From Dehalobacter sp. DCA (GTDB lineage: Bacteria; Bacillota; Desulfitobacteriia; Desulfitobacteriales; Syntrophobotulaceae), in contig NC_018866.1 of the NCBI RefSeq assembly GCF_000305775.1, positions 992,001-1,056,000 of the forward strand: 64,000 nt of DNA. The letters are read 5' to 3'. The position numbers were made by a program, and so were the translations under genes. How positions within the stretch are numbered: position 1 is the stretch's first letter; the number at the start of each line of letters is the position of its first letter. The notes below the pieces were generated by a model, which saw nothing but the letters and a program-made list of their open reading frames with translations, was not told the origin of the DNA and ran no database searches. Below are positions 53,740 through 62,791 of this stretch, piece after piece.

Positions 53740-54987
53740 CTAGCCCATCCTAGCCGTTGCTCTACCGGCTTTATAACCGGTTGAAAAAGCTGCCTGAAGG
53801 TTGTAGCCGCCTGTTACGCCGTCGATATCGATCACTTCCCCAGAAAAATACAACCCTTTAACCAGACGGGATTCCATTGTGGTTGGATTAATTTGCTTGG
53901 CGTCAACGCCCCCGGAGGTAACAATTGCTGTCGCCATACCGAGCGTCGCCGTTATATGAAGTACCAGCTCCTGAAATAACCGGCAGAGTCTTTTCCTTTC
54001 TTCTTTAGTAACTTTATTAACAACCTTCTCTGGGTCAATCTCCGATAAAGCGACCATCACAGGAATCATACTCTGCGGGAGAAGATCGTCCAGGGTGTTC
54101 TTAAACTGCTTGTTGCCATACTTCAGAAAATCCCTCTGCAGCCTTAAATCTATCTGCTCAGAAGTAAGGGCGGGCTTTAGGTTTATTTTCAACTCAACCT
54201 TCTGTTTTTGGTCCAAAGCCTTGGAAGCAATCCTGCTTAAGGTTAGAATAATCGGACCGGATAAACCAAAATGCGTAAACAGCATCTCCCCAAATTCTTC
54301 TCCCTTCTTTTTCCCGTCGATCCAGATTGAGGCAGCCGTGTTCTTCAGCGTCAATCCTTGAAGCTCTTTCGGCCATTTTTCAAGGGTTTTGAGCGGAACA
54401 AGCGCAGGCAACGGCTTAATGATCCGATGTCCTGCTTTTTCAGCCAGCGTATATCCGTCCCCGGTAGATCCTGTTCCAGGGTAGGATGCTCCTCCCGTGG
54501 CAACGATCACAGCATCTGCCGGAAGCACTTCATCGGAGACAGCCAGCTGAACACCGGTTACTTTCCCATCTTCGATCATGACTTTTTTGACAGCCTGGTT
54601 AAGCCTGATTTTTACGCATGTTCGTTCCAGATACTTCTTTAATGCCTTAACGATTACCTCCGAATCGTCGGCTGTCGGAAACACTCTTCCACCTCTTTCT
54701 ACTTTTGTTTCGACACCATAGTCTTGAAAAAAATGAATCAACGCCTCATTGCCGAACTCTTTTAAGGAAGCGTATAGAAATTTTCCGTTTCCGGGATAAA
54801 AACTTACAAAATTACTGATATCCCCCGCATTGGTAAGATTGCACCGACCTTTACCGGAGATCGCAATCTTACTGCCGAGTCTCGTCATTTTTTCAAGGAG
54901 TACCACCTCGGCTCCAACAAAAGCAGCCTGGCCCGCTGCCATCATGCCTGCAGCCCCACCGCCTATTACAACAACCTTTTTAACCAT
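53740..54987 (-). CDS. BaiN/HI0933-family FAD-dependent oxidoreductase
   Basis: A 415-residue flavoprotein. The N-terminal dinucleotide loop is GGGAAGMMAAG (about 9-19), followed by SKIAISGKGRCNLTN, a signature of the YhiN/HI0933 family. VIVATGGASYPGTGSTGDGY and the C-terminal TSGGVDAKQINPTTMESR and GYNLQAAFSTGY complete the pattern. Relatives include BaiN, which reduces steroid double bonds, but most members have no known substrate. GGGAGG precedes the ATG at 54987; the 15-codon longer frame has no site. Confidence 0.88.
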   Translation of the reverse strand: MVKKVVVIGGGAAGMMAAGQAAFVGAEVVLLEKMTRLGSKIAISGKGRCNLTNAGDISNFVSFYPGNGKFLYASLKEFGNEALIHFFQDYGVETKVERGGRVFPTADDSEVIVKALKKYLERTCVKIRLNQAVKKVMIEDGKVTGVQLAVSDEVLPADAVIVATGGASYPGTGSTGDGYTLAEKAGHRIIKPLPALVPLKTLEKWPKELQGLTLKNTAASIWIDGKKKGEEFGEMLFTHFGLSGPIILTLSRIASKALDQKQKVELKINLKPALTSEQIDLRLQRDFLKYGNKQFKNTLDDLLPQSMIPVMVALSEIDPEKVVNKVTKEERKRLCRLFQELVLHITATLGMATAIVTSGGVDAKQINPTTMESRLVKGLYFSGEVIDIDGVTGGYNLQAAFSTGYKAGRATARMG

Positions 54988-55113
54988 AATCCATCCTCCC
55001 TGCTTTCCAATATGTTGATCGAAAACCAACAAAACTTTCTAAAATAACTTTAGAGATTAGTCTCCGTAATATTTAGACAACTTCAAATGGAGTAGGATGC
55101 ATAGCGTGGCTGT

Positions 55114-56148
55114 TTACCTACCTTCAATATTCGTGGAATGCGCTGCACAAGCAGCACATAAGCCTGAATCCGTATCAATGAAGATCTGTTTGCCGCACTC
55201 CCGGCAATAATAGGAATTCGCCTCTCCGACAATAACCTTACCGGCCAGAAACTTGAACGGAAACATCAGGTATGCAAAGCTCAGAGCCCGGGAACCGCAG
55301 ATGTCCACACAGCGACCGCATTGAACGCACTGGAGCGGTTCATAAATCAAAAGCATTTTATTCTCTTTCTGTTTCAGTGTGAGCGCCTGCTGCGGACATA
55401 TTTTGGTACAAACGCCGCAGCCGTTGCACTGGTCGGTATATCTGATTGCCTGAAAAGGCACCTTTTTATTTGGTTTCTGTTTCAGTGTCTCTGCCAGCCA
55501 TTGACGGGTCCTCGGAATGGTATAGGATTCTTCTGCTTCGATAGCCGGAAACGCTGCCTTGATTCTATCTTTACCAAATTCACGCAACCTGTTTTTCAAC
55601 CCTTTTTTCGATCGGCCACGAGCAAAACGTCCGGGACCGTAATCCGATTCTGCTGCGCCTTCTTCAGCAGGGAGAATCTCCAGCTTTAAGCCGGGATGAT
55701 CCATCCATTGCTGGCTGACCTCCAGATAGAAGCGCTGGCTGACCGCTGCAGCCTGTTTATCCTGGCAATTGGAACAGTCCCCTGTAAGGATTCTGACCTG
55801 TTTAGATTCAGCCAAAAGCATTAAAACTGTCCAGGCATCCCTGTCCAGCATCCCGAGGCAGGCAATTTCATAACCGGCAGGCGCAGCCATTGGACAATTT
55901 AATACGCAATTTCCGTTTTCCAAAAGGTACTCTCCGAGGTTTTTCATGTCTCTGTCCACAAAACCGTCAGAGGGGCAAACGGCCATACAGACACCACATT
56001 CCGTACAGCTTTCTATCGAAATCTCTTTCTTATCACCGATGGACTTATGCGGACAGGCTTCAATACAAAGCCTGCATTCCCGGAGATAGGGCTTCTTCTT
56101 GTTCAGACAGTTGTCGGGATGATAAAGCATTTGATTGTATCTCTTCAT
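55114..56148 (-). CDS. Multi-cluster 4Fe-4S ferredoxin-like protein
   Basis: A 344-residue cytoplasmic iron-sulfur protein with two ferredoxin modules. The first (about 10-60) has CRLCIEACPH and CTECGVCMAVCP; the second (about 240-300) has CNGCGVCTKICP and CVQCGRCVDICG. CVLNCP and CSNCQ sit between them, and CRECGKQIFIDTDSGLCAAC, a zinc-ribbon-like pair, ends the protein. It could wire electrons to an unidentified partner. It starts two bases after the stop of the GntR-type regulator gene, so both are translated from one message. Substrate or partner unknown. Confidence 0.8.
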   Translation of the reverse strand: MKRYNQMLYHPDNCLNKKKPYLRECRLCIEACPHKSIGDKKEISIESCTECGVCMAVCPSDGFVDRDMKNLGEYLLENGNCVLNCPMAAPAGYEIACLGMLDRDAWTVLMLLAESKQVRILTGDCSNCQDKQAAAVSQRFYLEVSQQWMDHPGLKLEILPAEEGAAESDYGPGRFARGRSKKGLKNRLREFGKDRIKAAFPAIEAEESYTIPRTRQWLAETLKQKPNKKVPFQAIRYTDQCNGCGVCTKICPQQALTLKQKENKMLLIYEPLQCVQCGRCVDICGSRALSFAYLMFPFKFLAGKVIVGEANSYYCRECGKQIFIDTDSGLCAACAAHSTNIEGR

Positions 56149-56150
56149 GA

Positions 56151-56858
56151 TTATTCGTATCCTTTGCGAAATTCATTTTCAATTCTTTCGAGATGACGAA
56201 GCATTCCGGCATGCGCTTCTTCAGGTAATTTTGCTTCGATTGCCTGATATATTTCCTCATGTTCCTGATAAAGAAGTTCCGACATGCCCTCTTTTTCAAA
56301 AGTATCTGCCCAATTCGTCTTCAATGTCTGGTGCATGATATCTGAAATCACATGGAGCATGCGGATCAGCATCTTATTCTTCGTTCCTTTAGCTATAGCA
56401 TCGTGAAAATCCCGGTCACAGGGATAGCCCTGCCGGCCCGTATTCTGACCCTTTCTGATCTCAATAAGAGAACCCCTCATTGCGGAAAGATTCTGATATT
56501 CAGCCCTTTCCGCCGCCAGTGCGGCAGCCTGGGTCTCCAGGATTTTTCTTATCTCCATCAGTTCAAAAATGGTATCTTTCTCCAGAGAAAGTACCCATGG
56601 CAAAGGAGCAATAACAGACTCTATATTAACATGTTTGATATAGGTTCCTTCTCCACTTCGGATTTCCAGCAAACCTATAATTTCCAAAGCACTGAGCGCT
56701 TCCCGGACAGACGCCCTGCTGACCTGCAGCCTCTCCGCAAGATCCCGTTCGGAAGGAAGCTTATCACCTGCTTTGATTTGTCCTTCAGCAACCAGCGTAC
56801 TGATTTGATCAACTATTTCTTCGTAGATTCTTTTCGTTTTTGCTGGTTTCAGATTCAT
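56151..56858 (-). CDS. FadR-subfamily GntR transcriptional regulator
   Basis: A 235-residue regulator with an N-terminal winged helix (about 10-75; GDKLPSERDLAERLQVSRASVREAL). The C-terminal all-helical FCD ligand domain (about 90-230) has DRDFHDAIAKGTKN and HEEIYQAIEAK, its metal-binding Asp/His set. FCD regulators sense carboxylates such as lactate or gluconate. It lies directly before the polyferredoxin gene, its most likely target. GGGGAG lies six bases from the ATG at 56858. Confidence 0.88.
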   Translation of the reverse strand: MNLKPAKTKRIYEEIVDQISTLVAEGQIKAGDKLPSERDLAERLQVSRASVREALSALEIIGLLEIRSGEGTYIKHVNIESVIAPLPWVLSLEKDTIFELMEIRKILETQAAALAAERAEYQNLSAMRGSLIEIRKGQNTGRQGYPCDRDFHDAIAKGTKNKMLIRMLHVISDIMHQTLKTNWADTFEKEGMSELLYQEHEEIYQAIEAKLPEEAHAGMLRHLERIENEFRKGYE

Positions 56859-56928
56859 GCTTTCTCCCCGCAATTATCAATATTTATTTCGCATTGATTA
56901 CCTATTACTTACAAATGATATAAAATAA

Positions 56929-57687
56929 TCACCGTATACTTACTGCTTCCTTCAAAGCATTGACTTCAGAAGTCGTTAACAGTCGGTATTCTCCTGCCGT
57001 CATTTTTGGATCCAGCTGGAGCGGGCCAAAACAGATTCTGCGCAAGCGAAAAACGGGGTATCCGACCTGCTCAAGCATTCTCCTGACCTGCCTGTTCTTT
57101 CCTTCGTGAATGGCAAGCTCAATTTCGGTCTGGTTGCCGCTTTTATCACGGGAAAGCTTCTTAATTTTCGCAGGAGAAGTCATACCATCCTCGAGGTGTA
57201 CACCCGACTCAAGCGTCCTGATTGCCTGATCAGAAATATTACCGGCGACTGAGGCCCGGTATACTTTTTCCACGCCAAAACTTGGATGCGTCAGCCGAAA
57301 TGTAAGTTCCCCGTCATTGGTCAGAAGCAGAAGTCCTGAAGTGTCATAATCCAGTCTGCCGACTGGATAGACTCTTTCTTTAATATTCTGGCCAAGTAAA
57401 TCAATGACCGTTTTCCTTTGATGGGGATCCGTAACACTTGTAATAACACCCGCAGGTTTATAAAGCATGACGTAGACCAGGTCTTCGCTTGGTCCTGAAG
57501 AATACGTCTTAGCGTTGACTTCGATGACATCCTCAGGCGTTACCTTAAAACCCGGCTGCGTTACGGTCTGTCCATTCACTTTTACAAGTCCCTGACTGAT
57601 TAGAATTTCGGCATGACGCCGAGAAGCGACGCCCAAACGAGCCATCGCTTTTTGCAAACGTTCAGATTGATCTCCGGAACAATCCAT
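56929..57687 (-). CDS. rluB: rRNA pseudouridine synthase, RluB/RsuA family
   Basis: A 252-residue synthase with an N-terminal S4 RNA-binding domain (about 10-60; RLQKAMARLGVASRRHAEIL) and a catalytic domain with GRLDYDTSGLLLLTNDG (catalytic Asp, about 110). It ends with the family block REGKNRQVRRMLEQVGYPV. It modifies a uridine in 23S rRNA. The ATG at 57687 has GGTGG upstream. It follows spmB on the same strand, an arrangement common in sporeformers. Confidence 0.92.
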   Translation of the reverse strand: MDCSGDQSERLQKAMARLGVASRRHAEILISQGLVKVNGQTVTQPGFKVTPEDVIEVNAKTYSSGPSEDLVYVMLYKPAGVITSVTDPHQRKTVIDLLGQNIKERVYPVGRLDYDTSGLLLLTNDGELTFRLTHPSFGVEKVYRASVAGNISDQAIRTLESGVHLEDGMTSPAKIKKLSRDKSGNQTEIELAIHEGKNRQVRRMLEQVGYPVFRLRRICFGPLQLDPKMTAGEYRLLTTSEVNALKEAVSIR

Positions 57688-57754
57688 CAAAAAACCACCA
57701 TTAACGAAACATCTCTCAATTGATTTTAGCAAAAAAACTGCAGAAAGCAAACCC

Positions 57755-58294
57755 TTAGCCAAAGACCCTGCTGACGATCCAGATTGAAGCAATCAGTCCG
57801 ACTGCATCAGCGAGCAGTCCGACTTTTAAAGCATATCTGTGTTTTTTGATGCCGACTGAGCCAAAATAGACGGCAAGCACAAAAAAGGTGGTATCTGTGC
57901 TTCCTTGGAGCGTGGAAGCAAGCCGGCCGATAAACGAATCAGGTCCGTATTGATGGATCAGTTCAGTTGCAACCCCAAGGGCCCCTGAACCGCTCAGTGG
58001 CCGCATAACGGCCAAAGGAATAATGCCTAACAGGTCTGGATTCCAGTCCATAGCTAAAAAAAGAGGTCGAAGAAGGTTTATTAACAGATCCAGGGCGCCA
58101 GAATCCACAAACACTTTAATGGACACCAGCATTCCAATTAAAAACGGAATAATTTTTACGGCAGTTTTAAAGCCATTCTCCGCCCCCTCAACAAATGTCT
58201 CATATACAGGAACTTTATGGAGGTAACCATAAATCGGCACAAAAAATAAAATAAACGGAATAGCCCATCTGGCAAGCTCAGAGATGATGCTCAT
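57755..58294 (-). CDS. spmB: Spore maturation protein B
   Basis: A 179-residue membrane protein with five or six helices. VPIYGYLHKVPVYETFVEGA, KIIPFLIGMLVSIKVF and TDTTFFVLAVYFGSVGIKK are SpmB landmarks. With SpmA it forms a nucleoside-transporter-gate-like pair needed for full spore-core dehydration. The ATG at 58294 overlaps the spmA stop as ATGA and follows AGAGGAA. Confidence 0.93.
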   Translation of the reverse strand: MSIISELARWAIPFILFFVPIYGYLHKVPVYETFVEGAENGFKTAVKIIPFLIGMLVSIKVFVDSGALDLLINLLRPLFLAMDWNPDLLGIIPLAVMRPLSGSGALGVATELIHQYGPDSFIGRLASTLQGSTDTTFFVLAVYFGSVGIKKHRYALKVGLLADAVGLIASIWIVSRVFG

Positions 58295-58872
58295 AATCCG
58301 TTCCTCTTTCTAAAAAGAACATCTGCAATGATGGCTGAGGCCATGGCACACCCTGTGGCAAAAACTGTCGTCCCAATAATCTCGACTGGATTGGCCGATC
58401 CGGCCTTCATTCTGACAGCAATGATTGTGGCCGGAATAATCGTAATACAGGACGTATTCAGCGCCAGAAACGTAATCATCGCGGGACTGGCTGTTTCCTG
58501 ATCCGGGTTTTCTTTCTGTAACTCCTGCATGGCCTTCAGGCCAAACGGCGTAGCGGCATTACCCAGACCGAGGATATTCGCACAGAGATTCATGACAATT
58601 GGGCCGAAGGCAGGACTATCCGCCCTGAGCGACGGAAAAAGTTTTCTGACCACCGGGGCGCTTATTCTGGCCAGGTGCCGGATGAGTCCTGCTTTTTCAG
58701 CAATATGCATGATACCCAGCCACAGGCTCATGACACCCATTAACTGGATTGCCACTTCTACCCCGAGTTCAGAAGCCTGAAGGGCCGACGCAGTGACCTG
58801 ATCGATATTTCCATTCAGGGCAGCGACAATAATGCCGCAGATCAGCATAACCAGCCAGATCAAATTGACCAT
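58291..58872 (-). CDS. spmA: Spore maturation protein A
   Basis: A 193-residue membrane protein. MSLWLGIMHIAEKAGL, FGPIVMNLCANILGLGNAATP and FLALNTSCITIIPATIIAVR are the Gate-domain blocks of SpmA. It acts with SpmB, whose gene overlaps it. Its ribosome binding site AGGGGG lies within the right arm of a 9-bp hairpin (58881-58914), so translation or transcription entry from ytfJ upstream may be restricted. Confidence 0.93.
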   Translation of the reverse strand: MVNLIWLVMLICGIIVAALNGNIDQVTASALQASELGVEVAIQLMGVMSLWLGIMHIAEKAGLIRHLARISAPVVRKLFPSLRADSPAFGPIVMNLCANILGLGNAATPFGLKAMQELQKENPDQETASPAMITFLALNTSCITIIPATIIAVRMKAGSANPVEIIGTTVFATGCAMASAIIADVLFRKRNGL

Positions 58873-58880
58873 AACAGAAA

Positions 58881-58914
58881 CCCCCTGCTTAAAATGTATG
58901 TTTTCAGCAGGGGG
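58881..58914 (-). promoter_or_regulatory. Hairpin enclosing the spmA ribosome binding site
   Basis: On the minus strand CCCCCTGCT and AGCAGGGGG form a perfect nine-pair stem around a 16-base loop. The 3' arm contains the spmA Shine-Dalgarno sequence. It lies 74 bp after ytfJ and is followed by TTTCTGTT and the ATG. It could be the terminator of ytfJ, or a translational switch. Confidence 0.6.
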
Positions 58915-58988
58915 AATAGAAGAATAGACAATTTCAAAAATATCTCGACGATATCAGGGACATGCTGTTTGCCGGCATATATACTTTA

Positions 58989-59423
58989 TTAGCATCTTTC
59001 TTCATACCCGTCTTCACGGTGGAATCTCTTTCTATTGACCATATGGGACAATTTATCCATTAGATTAGGCATTTCGTCAATGATGCGTTCTGCAATCATA
59101 TTTCCTTCGACCGGAAGCAGTCGGACCTGATTTTGGTTTACAACCAGAAAACCTACAGGTTTTACCGATACCCCACCGCCGCTTCCTCCACCAAAAGGCA
59201 TCTTGGAAGCGTTTTCATTTTTTTTCTCCTCCTCTTTTTCTCCCTCAGCGGAAGAAAATTCGCTGCCGCCGGCTGCAAAACCGCAGGATACCCTGGAAAC
59301 AGGTATAATCACAGAGCCACTTGGTGTTTCGACCGGGTCTCCAATCACTGTGTTTACATTTATCATTTTTTGGATACTATCCATCGCTGTCTGCATCAGA
59401 TTTTCAATTGGATGTTCATCCAT
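58989..59423 (-). CDS. ytfJ: Sporulation protein YtfJ (GerW)
   Basis: A 144-residue YtfJ/GerW protein. The start MDEHPIENLMQTAMDSIQKM, the segment TVIGDPVETPSGSVIIPVSR, an acidic insert (EGEKEEEKKNENAS), and the GFLVV core (PFGGGSGGGVSVKPVGFLVV) match the family. Members are made in the forespore and influence germination in Bacillus. AGGAGG precedes the ATG at 59423. It overlaps the end of the DUF2953 gene by eight bases, a pairing conserved in sporeformers. Confidence 0.93.
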   Translation of the reverse strand: MDEHPIENLMQTAMDSIQKMINVNTVIGDPVETPSGSVIIPVSRVSCGFAAGGSEFSSAEGEKEEEKKNENASKMPFGGGSGGGVSVKPVGFLVVNQNQVRLLPVEGNMIAERIIDEMPNLMDKLSHMVNRKRFHREDGYEERC

Positions 59424-60111
59424 AATTCCTAGTCCTCCTGTTTTTTAAGATCATTAATAGGAATTTATAGCCTGTAAAAATAATATGGCTGCTTTTTAGA
59501 TTTAATATGCAGCAAAGTCTAAATAAAAATATATTTTCGGTAAAATTCGGAATTACCCGGTATCTAAAGTCATCTTGCTTTAGCGAGATATACCTGTGCA
59601 GTCTTGCCGAGATAAACCCAAAGGCTGTCCAGCAGGCTCCCGTCAAGTAACCCGTCTCGGCAGCATCCCTGCCGCCAAGTTCAAGATCGGCCTGGAGGGA
59701 ATGAACTGTCATTTTACGATAAAAAGAGCGGATTATTTTGGAAAAACTTTGTTGCAGCCGTCTGATACTTGCGGAGGAATAGCCATAATGACGAACAGCC
59801 TCCCGCAGAAAATGCTTTATCAACCGGTAACGTTTTCTGGTCGAGTCAGCATTATTTTTTGATTTTCTGTCCGGGCAGTCATTTTGCTGTATATTTTCTA
59901 TGCTGTTCAACAGAAAATAAAGAAAGCCGGTCGAGACCATCTCTGCCGGAATGTTTATCTCCAGATTGGACCGGAACAATGCAGCTTGATAATGGATCTT
60001 CAACACACTGCTAAAATTTTTGAAAGTATAATCGATGAGCAGATTGATTTTTAACAGCGCTAAAACCAGCAGCCAAATCAAGCAGGCTGTGAGCAGCGCA
60101 AGAATCGTCAT
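59416..60111 (-). CDS. DUF2953 membrane-associated protein
   Basis: A 231-residue protein with an N-terminal hydrophobic helix (about 3-22). It has a helical basic middle segment (KRYRLIKHFLREAVRHYG), then LQADLELGGRDAAETGYLTGACW and a C-terminal strand-rich end. This is the DUF2953 family, found next to ytfJ in sporeformers; role unknown. GGAGG precedes the ATG at 60111. The gene pair is divergent from cls. Confidence 0.85.
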   Translation of the reverse strand: MTILALLTACLIWLLVLALLKINLLIDYTFKNFSSVLKIHYQAALFRSNLEINIPAEMVSTGFLYFLLNSIENIQQNDCPDRKSKNNADSTRKRYRLIKHFLREAVRHYGYSSASIRRLQQSFSKIIRSFYRKMTVHSLQADLELGGRDAAETGYLTGACWTAFGFISARLHRYISLKQDDFRYRVIPNFTENIFLFRLCCILNLKSSHIIFTGYKFLLMILKNRRTRNYG

Positions 60112-60263
60112 GACTTGCCTCCACTTAGAAATATTTCGTCCTCTCTATGGTATTCCCATTATTGTGCCGTTCTATGAAAATTTGCCATTTTACAAAATAA
60201 TTGCCAGCTTGACATCTTTCTGATATAAAAGAATAAACAGATGTTTTTGAGAGGAACGATATA

Positions 60264-61721
60264 ATGACACTATCCTTTACAGAACTCAGTTCCCACGTTG
60301 TTACCGTTTTATATATTATCAATATTTTACTGGCCTGTACCGTTATTTTTTTAGAAAGAAGAAATCCAACCTCCACCTTGGCCTGGATTCTTGTTTTATT
60401 TTTGTTCCCCGCCGGTGGAGCGATTCTATATTTTATGTTTTCTCAGAATCTGACGCGCAAAAAAATGTTCCAACTCGGAGCGGAGGAACATTTGAAATAT
60501 GCTGCGCTTTTAAACAAAGAAATTGAAGATCTTCAGTCTGGAAGATTGACCTTTAATGACCCAGCAATGGAAAACTACAAAGATATGATTCTGCTACATC
60601 AGATTCAGAGCCAGGCACTCTTTTCCCAGGACAATAGCGTAGAAATATTTATAAACGGCAGAAAGAAATTCGAAGACCTTTTTCGCACGATCCTCGAAGC
60701 CAAAGACCATATTCACGTTCTGTATTTTATTATTAAAAGAGATTCGTTGGGGCTGCAATTAATCAAAATTCTGACCGAAAAAGCCAAAGAAGGCCTTGAA
60801 GTCAGGCTACTGGTTGATTCCTTCGGTAACAAACTGCGGAAGGATGATTTTCAGCCTCTGATTGATGCCGGCGGAAGTGTCGAAAAATTTTCCCCTTCAT
60901 TTCTGAGTTATATTAACCTGAGGCTCAATTACAGAAACCACCGTAAACTAGTGATCATTGACGGTCAGATAGGTTATATCGGCGGCTTCAATGTCGGCAA
61001 TGAATACATCAACCTGAAGAAAAAGATGGGTTATTGGCGTGATACTCACCTCAAAATAACAGGAACCGCTGTTCTCAGTATGCAGACAAGATTCCTGCTC
61101 GACTGGAAAGTTGCTTCAGGTGAAAAAATCAAGCATTCGGCAAAGTATTACCCTGAACCAGCAGTTGTCGGAACGAGCGGTATTCAGATCGTCTCCTCCG
61201 GCCCGGATTCTCCCCATGAAGAAATCAAGCAGGGTTATATCAAAATGATCAACTCTGCCAAGAAATCTATCTATATCCACACGCCTTATTTTGTGCCTGA
61301 CTCCAGTATCCTCGAAGTTCTGAAAATTGCCGCGCTGTCCGGTGTCGATGTGAAAATAATGATCCCGAACAAACCGGATCATATTTTTGTCTACTGGGCA
61401 ACGTATTCCTTTGTCGGGGAACTGATCAAAGCCGGGGCCAAGATCTATATCTACAATAACGGTTTTCTGCACTCGAAAACCATCGTGGTCGATAAAAAAA
61501 TAGCTTCTGTCGGTACGGCGAATTTTGACATCAGAAGCTTCCGACTGAATTTTGAAGTCAATGCATTTATTTATGATGTCGGCATTTCGGAAAATCTCTG
61601 CAAAATTTATAATGAAGATCTGCTTTTATGTACCGAACTGACGCCCGAAAAATATGCGAAGCGTTCCAGTCTGATTAAGTTTAAAGAGTCCATTTCGCGA
61701 CTTCTGGCACCGGTACTATAG
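60264..61721 (+). CDS. cls: Cardiolipin synthase
   Basis: A 485-residue phospholipase-D-superfamily enzyme that joins two phosphatidylglycerols into cardiolipin. It has two N-terminal membrane helices (about 9-30 and 38-60). It has two HKD motifs: NHRKLVIIDGQIGYIGGFNVG (split around the HxK) at about 228 and FLHSKTIVVDKKIASVGTAN at about 405. GAGAGGAA lies before the ATG at 60264. It is monocistronic and divergent from DUF2953-ytfJ. Confidence 0.94.
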   Translation: MTLSFTELSSHVVTVLYIINILLACTVIFLERRNPTSTLAWILVLFLFPAGGAILYFMFSQNLTRKKMFQLGAEEHLKYAALLNKEIEDLQSGRLTFNDPAMENYKDMILLHQIQSQALFSQDNSVEIFINGRKKFEDLFRTILEAKDHIHVLYFIIKRDSLGLQLIKILTEKAKEGLEVRLLVDSFGNKLRKDDFQPLIDAGGSVEKFSPSFLSYINLRLNYRNHRKLVIIDGQIGYIGGFNVGNEYINLKKKMGYWRDTHLKITGTAVLSMQTRFLLDWKVASGEKIKHSAKYYPEPAVVGTSGIQIVSSGPDSPHEEIKQGYIKMINSAKKSIYIHTPYFVPDSSILEVLKIAALSGVDVKIMIPNKPDHIFVYWATYSFVGELIKAGAKIYIYNNGFLHSKTIVVDKKIASVGTANFDIRSFRLNFEVNAFIYDVGISENLCKIYNEDLLLCTELTPEKYAKRSSLIKFKESISRLLAPVL

Positions 61722-61816
61722 CGAAGTATAAAGATTTGTTCTTACCAGGATGCTCTTACAGATAATTCTCAATTGAGAAGTTCTAACCGGTTCTAGAAAG
61801 TAGAAAGCCGACTGAA

Positions 61817-62293
61817 CTATACAAGGTCAGCCAGTTTGGCATCCGTCAGTTTGACGAGTTCCGCCGTATCAAGTTTCACTTGCATCCCGATTTTTCCCGC
61901 ACTGATAATGATGTAATCATATTCCGAGGCCATCTCCTCAAGATAGGTCGGAAAATCCTTCTTCATCCCGATAGGGGAACAGCCGCCGTGAATATAGCCC
62001 GTGAGCGGCAAAAGTTCTTTAGATTTAAGCATCTCAATATTTTTGTCCCCGGCTGCCTCGGCAGCTTTTTTTAAATTCAGCTCGCAATTTCCAGGGATAA
62101 TGAAAACATTGGTCCCTGTTGTTTTTCCGGTTGTAACAAGCGTTTTAAATACCCGTTCCGGGTCAAATCCCATCTTCCGGGCTACGGATACAGCGTCTAT
62201 CAGTCCGTCTTCCACTTCATATTCATAGACTTCATGCCGGATCTCTTTTGATTGAAGGATCCTTACGACGTTTGTTTTTTGATTTACTGCCAT
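61817..62293 (-). CDS. ybaK: Cys-tRNA(Pro)/Cys-tRNA(Cys) deacylase YbaK
   Basis: A 158-residue YbaK/EbsC-family deacylase that hydrolyses Cys-tRNA(Pro) formed in error by prolyl-tRNA synthetase. VFKTLVTTGKTTGTNVFIIPGNCELN carries the catalytic lysine region (written here in two overlapping parts: VFKTLVTTGK and FIIPGNCELN). GYIHGGCSPIGMKKDFP is the C-terminal signature. GAGGAAT lies before the ATG at 62293. Confidence 0.92.
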   Translation of the reverse strand: MAVNQKTNVVRILQSKEIRHEVYEYEVEDGLIDAVSVARKMGFDPERVFKTLVTTGKTTGTNVFIIPGNCELNLKKAAEAAGDKNIEMLKSKELLPLTGYIHGGCSPIGMKKDFPTYLEEMASEYDYIIISAGKIGMQVKLDTAELVKLTDAKLADLV

Positions 62294-62341
62294 TATTCCT
62301 CATCCATGCCTTATGACATCATAATTTCTTTACGTTAATGA

Positions 62342-62791
62342 TCATTGATCATGTTCGATCTTTGCCAGACATTTTTCGCAATAACCATAAAACTTAACAC
62401 GGTGGTTAATCACTTTGAATTTATTCTTCTTCATAATGTTTTCTTCAATTGTTCCCAGCAAATCTTCCTCGACTTCTTTAATGGCTCCGCACTCCAGACA
62501 AATCAAATGGTGGTGCCGGTGTTCCTCGTCATCTTTCACGATATCGTACCTGCGGAATCCATCTTCAAAATCAACACCGTAAATCAGCCCCATCGCTTCC
62601 AACAGCGATAGCGTCCTGTAGACGGTAGCAACACCAATTTCGGGAAATCTATTACGGACAAGCTCGAAAATCTCCTGACTGTTCAGGTGCTTTCCCTGGT
62701 TTTCCGTTACTACCTCAAAAACATACTGTCTTTGGCTGGTAAATTTATAGCCTTTTTCCTTTAAGAGCTGATTTAACTCTTTGACTGTCAT
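62342..62791 (-). CDS. Fur family transcriptional regulator
   Basis: A 149-residue metal-responsive repressor. It has an N-terminal winged helix (about 1-80; GYKFTSQRQYVFEVV, GVATVYRTLSLLEAMGLI) and a C-terminal dimerisation domain. That domain has HRHHHLICLECGAIKEVEE and YGYCEKCLAK, giving the two CxxC pairs of the structural zinc site. It could be Fur, PerR or Zur; conserved His and Asp positions do not settle this by eye. A PerR-like box before the rubredoxin fusion gene in this window is a candidate target. GGGGTG precedes the ATG at 62791. Confidence 0.9.
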   Translation of the reverse strand: MTVKELNQLLKEKGYKFTSQRQYVFEVVTENQGKHLNSQEIFELVRNRFPEIGVATVYRTLSLLEAMGLIYGVDFEDGFRRYDIVKDDEEHRHHHLICLECGAIKEVEEDLLGTIEENIMKKNKFKVINHRVKFYGYCEKCLAKIEHDQ

